This document shows, in pieces, positions 60,187 through 64,000 of a stretch of DNA of 64,000 nt. The notes below the pieces were generated by a model. The model saw nothing but the letters and a program-made list of their open reading frames with translations. It had not been told where the DNA came from and ran no database searches. A program made the translations under genes and the position numbers. The stretch's first letter is position 1. Each line of letters begins with the position of its first letter. Source of the stretch: Parvicella tangerina (lineage in GTDB: Bacteria; Bacteroidota; Bacteroidia; Flavobacteriales_D; Parvicellaceae); contig NZ_OU015584.1 of NCBI RefSeq assembly GCF_907165195.1, forward strand, positions 3,544,978-3,608,977, given 5' to 3'.

Positions 60187-60958
60187 TCAATACGTCAGAC
60201 CGAAAAAACACCTCGGACAACATTTTTTAACAGACTTATCCATTGCAAAGGACATTGCAAATGCCTTACAAGTTAATGGGAGGTACAAAAAGATCCTAGA
60301 GATCGGTCCAGGAACTGGGGCTTTGACTCAGTTTTTACTTGAACGTGATGAGTTCGAAACTGAAGTTGTAGAAGTGGATCAGGAGTCCGTGGTGTATTTG
60401 CACCAACACTATCCATCATTAGTTGTCCATGAGGAAAACTTCCTGAAAATGGACTTCTCTAAATTTAAGGACGAACCTATTGCTGTTGCTGGTAACTTTC
60501 CTTATAACATTTCTTCTCAAATACTCTTTAAAGTCCTTGATGAAAAGGAGCATGTGCCTGAAGTAGTAGGAATGTTTCAAAACGAAGTAGCTGAACGAGT
60601 GGCGGAAGGTCCAGGGTCAAAAACATACGGGATCTTATCTGTTCTTCTTCAAGCGTATTATGACATCGAGTACCTATTCACCGTACCTGAAAATGTCTTC
60701 AATCCTCCTCCAAAGGTGAAGAGTGGTGTTATTCGTTTAACCAGGAATAACGTTACCGAGCTTCCCTGCAACGAACGACTCTTTAAGACGGTTGTAAAAG
60801 CAACATTCAATCAACGTAGGAAAACCATCCGTAATGGAGTTAAGGCTTTACTAAAGGGAGAAAAGATCGAGCACGAACTAATGCAACAACGACCCGAGCA
60901 ACTCTCCGTTGATCAGTTTGTAGAACTCACCAATTTAGTTGAATCGGCTACGTCATAA
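60179..60958 (+). CDS. rsmA: 16S rRNA (adenine1518/1519-N6)-dimethyltransferase
   Basis: A 259-residue SAM-dependent enzyme (KsgA) that dimethylates two adenines of the 3' hairpin of 16S rRNA, a late 30S assembly checkpoint. Motifs are RPKKHLGQHFLTD, ILEIGPGTGALTQFLL (SAM loop), VVEVDQESV, the catalytic AGNFPYNISSQILF (N-F-P-Y) and FNPPPKVKSGVIRL. Length is normal. Confidence 0.96.
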   Translation: MSSQYVRPKKHLGQHFLTDLSIAKDIANALQVNGRYKKILEIGPGTGALTQFLLERDEFETEVVEVDQESVVYLHQHYPSLVVHEENFLKMDFSKFKDEPIAVAGNFPYNISSQILFKVLDEKEHVPEVVGMFQNEVAERVAEGPGSKTYGILSVLLQAYYDIEYLFTVPENVFNPPPKVKSGVIRLTRNNVTELPCNERLFKTVVKATFNQRRKTIRNGVKALLKGEKIEHELMQQRPEQLSVDQFVELTNLVESATS

Positions 60959-61041
60959 TGCGTTTAGCTGTGAACTATTGAAAGGGTTCTGATCACATTG
61001 AAATGATTATTTCATTTTCAACTTATCAAATTTGAAATTCC

Positions 61042-61049
61042 TACCTTTG
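61042..61049 (+). promoter_or_regulatory. -7 box of mgtE
   Basis: TACCTTTG matches TAnnTTTG; it ends 46 nt before the mgtE ATG. No Mg2+-riboswitch (M-box-like) structure fits in this short leader. Confidence 0.5.
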
Positions 61050-61095
61050 CCTCCCGAATTGAGAATCTAGTAATAACCACTAAACCTGAAGCGCT

Positions 61096-62442
61096 ATGAA
61101 GTTTGAGTTGACCAAAGAACTGTTGACGAGGATTGAAGATGCTGTTGACGCTCAGGATACTCAGTTCTTTCAAGATGAAGTTTGTCCTTTGCACTCTGCC
61201 GATATAGCGGAAATTATTGATGAAGTCAACTTAGAACAAGCACAGTTCATCTATCGTCAATTAGACAAAGAACGAGCTGCTGAGGTACTTGTTGAGTTAG
61301 AAGAAGATGTACGTGATGAGTTCTTGAAATCCCTATCTGATGATGAGATCGCCTTTCAGGTAGAACGAATGGATTCAGATGATGCGGCAGACTTTATACA
61401 GGACCTTCCGGAAGATCGAAAAGATGAGATCCTTTCGAATCTGGAGGATGTAGAGCACTCTTCTGACATTGCATCGCTATTATCTTATGATGAAGATACT
61501 GCGGGTGGGTTAATGGCCAAGGAATTCATTTGTGCCAATATCAACTGGACCGTGGGCGAAGCTTTAGCCAATCTCAGAGAGCAAGCACAAGAGATTAACT
61601 ATGTATACACAATCTATACCGTTGATGATCATAATCGCTTGATGGGGACATTATCGCTAAAGACTTTTCTATATTCAGACAATGACACCAAGATCAAGGA
61701 CCTCTACGCTGATGATCCAATTTCTGTGAATGCAGCTACAGATGACAGGGAGGTGGCTCGAATTATGGAAAAGTATGACCTTGTTGCTATTCCTGTTGTC
61801 AATCACTCTAACGTGTTGATTGGTAGAATTACGATAGATGACGTTGTAGACGTGATCAAGGAAGACGCTGAAAGAGAACGTCAGCTGGCTACAGGGGTTT
61901 CCGAAAAAATTGAATCTAGAGATAGCATCTGGGTAATTACCAGAGCTAGATTACCTTGGTTACTCATTGGAATGATGGGAGGAGTCTTTGGCGCACTGGT
62001 TATTGGAAGGTTTGAAGGACAGCTAGACCGATTTCCTGAATTAGCATTTTTCATCCCGTTGATTGCTGCAATGGGAGGAAACATCGGGGTGCAATCCTCT
62101 TCCTTGATTGTGCAAGGATTAGCTAATAACACGCTAAAGTTTGATTCTACCTTACAGAAAATACTTAAAGAAGTTGGTGTTGCATTGGTGAATGGAGCCG
62201 TACTTTCTTCATTGATATTTATTTACAATTTTGCCTTTGGAGAGAACTATTCACTTTGTTTTACAGTTAGTGTGGCTCTTTTCGCAGTTATCATTCTGGC
62301 AGGAATTCTGGGATCCTTAGTTCCGCTGTTGCTTCATCGTTACAAGATAGACCCTGCATTAGCTACCGGGCCTTTTATCACTACGTTAAATGATATCTTA
62401 GGCCTACTCTTATATTTTATGATTGGATACGCTTTTTATTAA
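61096..62442 (+). CDS. mgtE: Magnesium transporter MgtE
   Basis: A 448-residue homodimeric Mg2+ channel. The N-terminal superhelical MgtE_N domain (about 10-130: HSADIAEIIDEV, MDSDDAADFIQDLPEDRK) is followed by two CBS domains (about 135-255) and five membrane helices. The pore signature is AAMGGNIGVQSSSLIVQGLA (about 333-352), followed by ATGPFITTLNDILGLLLYF. Length is standard; the acidic N-terminal Mg2+-sensing face is preserved. Confidence 0.95.
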   Translation: MKFELTKELLTRIEDAVDAQDTQFFQDEVCPLHSADIAEIIDEVNLEQAQFIYRQLDKERAAEVLVELEEDVRDEFLKSLSDDEIAFQVERMDSDDAADFIQDLPEDRKDEILSNLEDVEHSSDIASLLSYDEDTAGGLMAKEFICANINWTVGEALANLREQAQEINYVYTIYTVDDHNRLMGTLSLKTFLYSDNDTKIKDLYADDPISVNAATDDREVARIMEKYDLVAIPVVNHSNVLIGRITIDDVVDVIKEDAERERQLATGVSEKIESRDSIWVITRARLPWLLIGMMGGVFGALVIGRFEGQLDRFPELAFFIPLIAAMGGNIGVQSSSLIVQGLANNTLKFDSTLQKILKEVGVALVNGAVLSSLIFIYNFAFGENYSLCFTVSVALFAVIILAGILGSLVPLLLHRYKIDPALATGPFITTLNDILGLLLYFMIGYAFY

Positions 62443-62460
62443 ATCTACGTTCTTCCTGTA

Positions 62461-63576
62461 GTGAACATCGGAATAAATACGCGCTTGCTTTTACCTCATA
62501 AGTTGGAAGGGATTGGCTGGTTTACTTATGAAGTCGTAAAGCGAATCACGGAAAATCATCCAGAGCATCAATTCTACCTGTTTTTTGACAGAAGATTTGA
62601 CTCAAAATTTGTGTTTGGTAAGAACTGCCACCCTATTGTGCTTCACCCACAGGCGAGGCATCCTATTCTCTACAAAATTTGGTTCAATCATAGCATCCCA
62701 AAAGCAGTCAAGAAGCATAGCATTGACCTGTTCTTTTCCCCTGATGGTTTTTTGAGTTTAAGAACAAATATTCCTCAAATCCCTGTGATTCACGACTTAA
62801 ACTTCGAGCATATTCCTGAAGATTTACCATCAAAACACACGAACTATTACAAAGAGTTCATGCCTCACTACGCAAGAATTGCGAAGTCAATACTTACGGT
62901 CTCTGAATATAGTAAGCAGGACATTGCTGAAACCTACGGTATACCAAAAGATAAAATCCATGTAGCCTATAACGGTGCAAGTGAAAAGTTTCATCTCATC
63001 TCAGGTGGTGAAGTTCAGGCGATCCGTCAAAAATATACGGAAGGGTCCCCCTACTTTGTTTACGTAGGAGCGCTACACAAGCGTAAAAACATTGCACGAA
63101 TGCTAGAGGCTTTTGATCGCTTGAAAACGCAAAAGAATAAAGACTTAAAGCTGGTTGTTGTAGGCGAAAGACTGTTTAAGTCGCCTGATATAGATAAAGC
63201 CTTCCAAACTATGAAGCATCAGCGGGATGTGATTTTTACTGGACGGTTGGAGCAAAATGAATTGACCAAAGTGGTTGCTGCTGCGAAAGGAATGGTCTAC
63301 ATTTCCTATTTCGAAGGTTTTGGAATTCCTGTGCTAGAAGCCTTGCAAAGCGGTGTTCCTGTTCTGACTTCAAACAAAACCAGCTTACCTGAGGTTGGTG
63401 GGGATGTAGCCATTTACTGTGATCCATTTGATGTCACATCCATTGTGGAAGGAATGAACCAACTGGCAGAATCAACCATTGAACAATCCCAGCTTTTGGC
63501 TCAAGCTTCTCAATTCTCATGGGATAAAACGGCCGAAAAAGTTTGGGAAGTTATCGATGAAAATTTGCCCAAATAA
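62461..63576 (+). CDS. Glycosyltransferase family 4 (GT-B)
   Basis: A 371-residue retaining glycosyltransferase. The acceptor domain holds the GIGWFTYEVVKRI loop, VIHDLNFEH and LTVSEYSKQDIAETYGI. The donor domain has YFVYVGALHKRKNIARMLEA and the E-x7-E motif in SYFEGFGIPVLEALQSGVPVL. The start is GTG at 62461, placing NIGINTRLLLP at the N-terminus. It is far from the sugar-nucleotide operon. A role in LPS or exopolysaccharide assembly is likely; donor and acceptor are unknown. Its 3' end overlaps uvrC by 26 nt. Confidence 0.88.
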   Translation: MNIGINTRLLLPHKLEGIGWFTYEVVKRITENHPEHQFYLFFDRRFDSKFVFGKNCHPIVLHPQARHPILYKIWFNHSIPKAVKKHSIDLFFSPDGFLSLRTNIPQIPVIHDLNFEHIPEDLPSKHTNYYKEFMPHYARIAKSILTVSEYSKQDIAETYGIPKDKIHVAYNGASEKFHLISGGEVQAIRQKYTEGSPYFVYVGALHKRKNIARMLEAFDRLKTQKNKDLKLVVVGERLFKSPDIDKAFQTMKHQRDVIFTGRLEQNELTKVVAAAKGMVYISYFEGFGIPVLEALQSGVPVLTSNKTSLPEVGGDVAIYCDPFDVTSIVEGMNQLAESTIEQSQLLAQASQFSWDKTAEKVWEVIDENLPK

Positions 63577-64000
63577 CACTCGCTTTCGCCTGACCAATTG
63601 ATTCGGTAAGCTCTTCCAATGAGGCTTCTTTAATCTTTGAAACCGATTTAAAATCTTTGATCAATTGTAACTGTGTCTTGTCTCCGATTCCTTTGATGCC
63701 CAATAATTCAGATTGAATAAAGTCCTTGCTTCGTCTATTTCTATGGTGAGCAATTCCGAATCGATGCGCTTCGTTACGTGCGTGCTGGATGACCTTGAGC
63801 GTCTCACTTCTTTTATCTAGATAAATAGGAATAGAGTCTCCTGGAAAATAAATCTCTTCCAGTTTTTTAGCGATTCCGATGATGGCAACTTTTCCAAAGA
63901 TCTTAAGTTTTTTCAAACTTTTCACCGCACTACTCAATTGTCCTTTTCCTCCATCAATTACAATGAGTTGAGGTAATGGTTCCCTTTCGTCTAACAAACG
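63551..64000 (-). CDS. uvrC: Excinuclease ABC subunit C, C-terminal part (5' end beyond window)
   Basis: The last 149 residues of UvrC, the nuclease of nucleotide excision repair. Visible are the RNase H-like endonuclease core (LPQLIVIDGGKGQLSSAV, IGIAKKLEEIYFPGD, ARNEAHRFGIAHHRNRR) and the C-terminal helix-hairpin-helix pair (LLGIKGIGDKTQLQLIKDFK, LTESIGQAKASVI). The frame is open to the right edge; the GIY-YIG and UVR domains lie outside. The stop is inside the convergent glycosyltransferase gene. Confidence 0.95.
   Translation of the reverse strand, partial: RLLDEREPLPQLIVIDGGKGQLSSAVKSLKKLKIFGKVAIIGIAKKLEEIYFPGDSIPIYLDKRSETLKVIQHARNEAHRFGIAHHRNRRSKDFIQSELLGIKGIGDKTQLQLIKDFKSVSKIKEASLEELTESIGQAKASVIWANFHR

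Noticed and set aside
61021-61095. Magnesium riboswitch before mgtE
   Set aside because: Only about 46 nt separate the -7 box from the ATG, too short for a known Mg2+-sensing leader, and no stable fold is apparent.

Overview
The window comes from a member of the Bacteroidota, most likely the Flavobacteriales (a Cryomorphaceae/Crocinitomicaceae-like marine lineage; this placement is inference). Supporting signs are: type IX secretion (T9SS) cargo proteins with 'YPNP' sorting domains, SprB and PKD repeats; the gliding/T9SS lipoprotein GldJ; many lipoproteins with Cys-ending signal peptides; a tmRNA tag reading GENNYALAA; and a recurring Bacteroidota sigma-A -7 box (TAnnTTTG or TAnnTTCG) in front of many genes. 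No IS element, phage, CRISPR array, rRNA or tRNA was seen. It looks like ordinary chromosome, with secreted-protein accessory genes at the left end.

Layout. 1-8499: a very large secreted protein (cut by the left edge), an XRE regulator with a palindromic site inside its promoter, and two tandem T9SS cargo paralogs sharing an almost identical 936-bp 3' cassette. 8512-13876: GNAT enzyme, then rplM-rpsI, rpsB-tsf, pyrH-frr and a lipoprotein (translation core). 13996-19103: fused cytochrome c synthase CcsBA, a crotonase-family enzyme, a YqaE-tailed lipoprotein and a GIY-YIG protein. 19100-30373 (minus): eleven tightly packed genes forming one apparent operon. It encodes a complete UDP-GlcNAc to UDP-2,3-diacetamido-glucuronate (Wbp-type) pathway, UDP-glucose to UDP-xylose, RfbB, a CpsB-type phosphatase, GldJ, an SDR and MiaE. 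30527-37101: a vWA / TPR-LemA-like / TPM / TPM envelope cluster, followed by a BaiN-type flavoprotein and an LRR protein.

37234-42019: small lipoproteins, a 50-residue protein behind a near-consensus sigma-54 promoter, a LysE exporter, an FAD oxidoreductase, two small membrane proteins and tadA. 42131-51284: a multidomain T9SS subtilase whose catalytic Asp is replaced by Glu, yidD, an M13 peptidase, an ElaA-like acetyltransferase, meaB, an RluB-type pseudouridine synthase, a lipoprotein and a GIY-YIG protein. 51431-51829: ssrA (tmRNA). 51891-55553: two tandem paralogous TPR histidine kinases. 55581-64000: a saccharopine dehydrogenase-like enzyme, rarA, a MORN lipoprotein, a secreted protein, rsmA, mgtE, a GT4 glycosyltransferase and the 3' end of uvrC.

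The most interesting connection is functional. The sugar-nucleotide operon makes the class of diamino-uronic acid that, in Porphyromonas, is the linking sugar for T9SS cargo attached to A-LPS. Here that whole pathway lies in the same transcriptional run as gldJ, in a window that also carries at least four T9SS-type cargo proteins.
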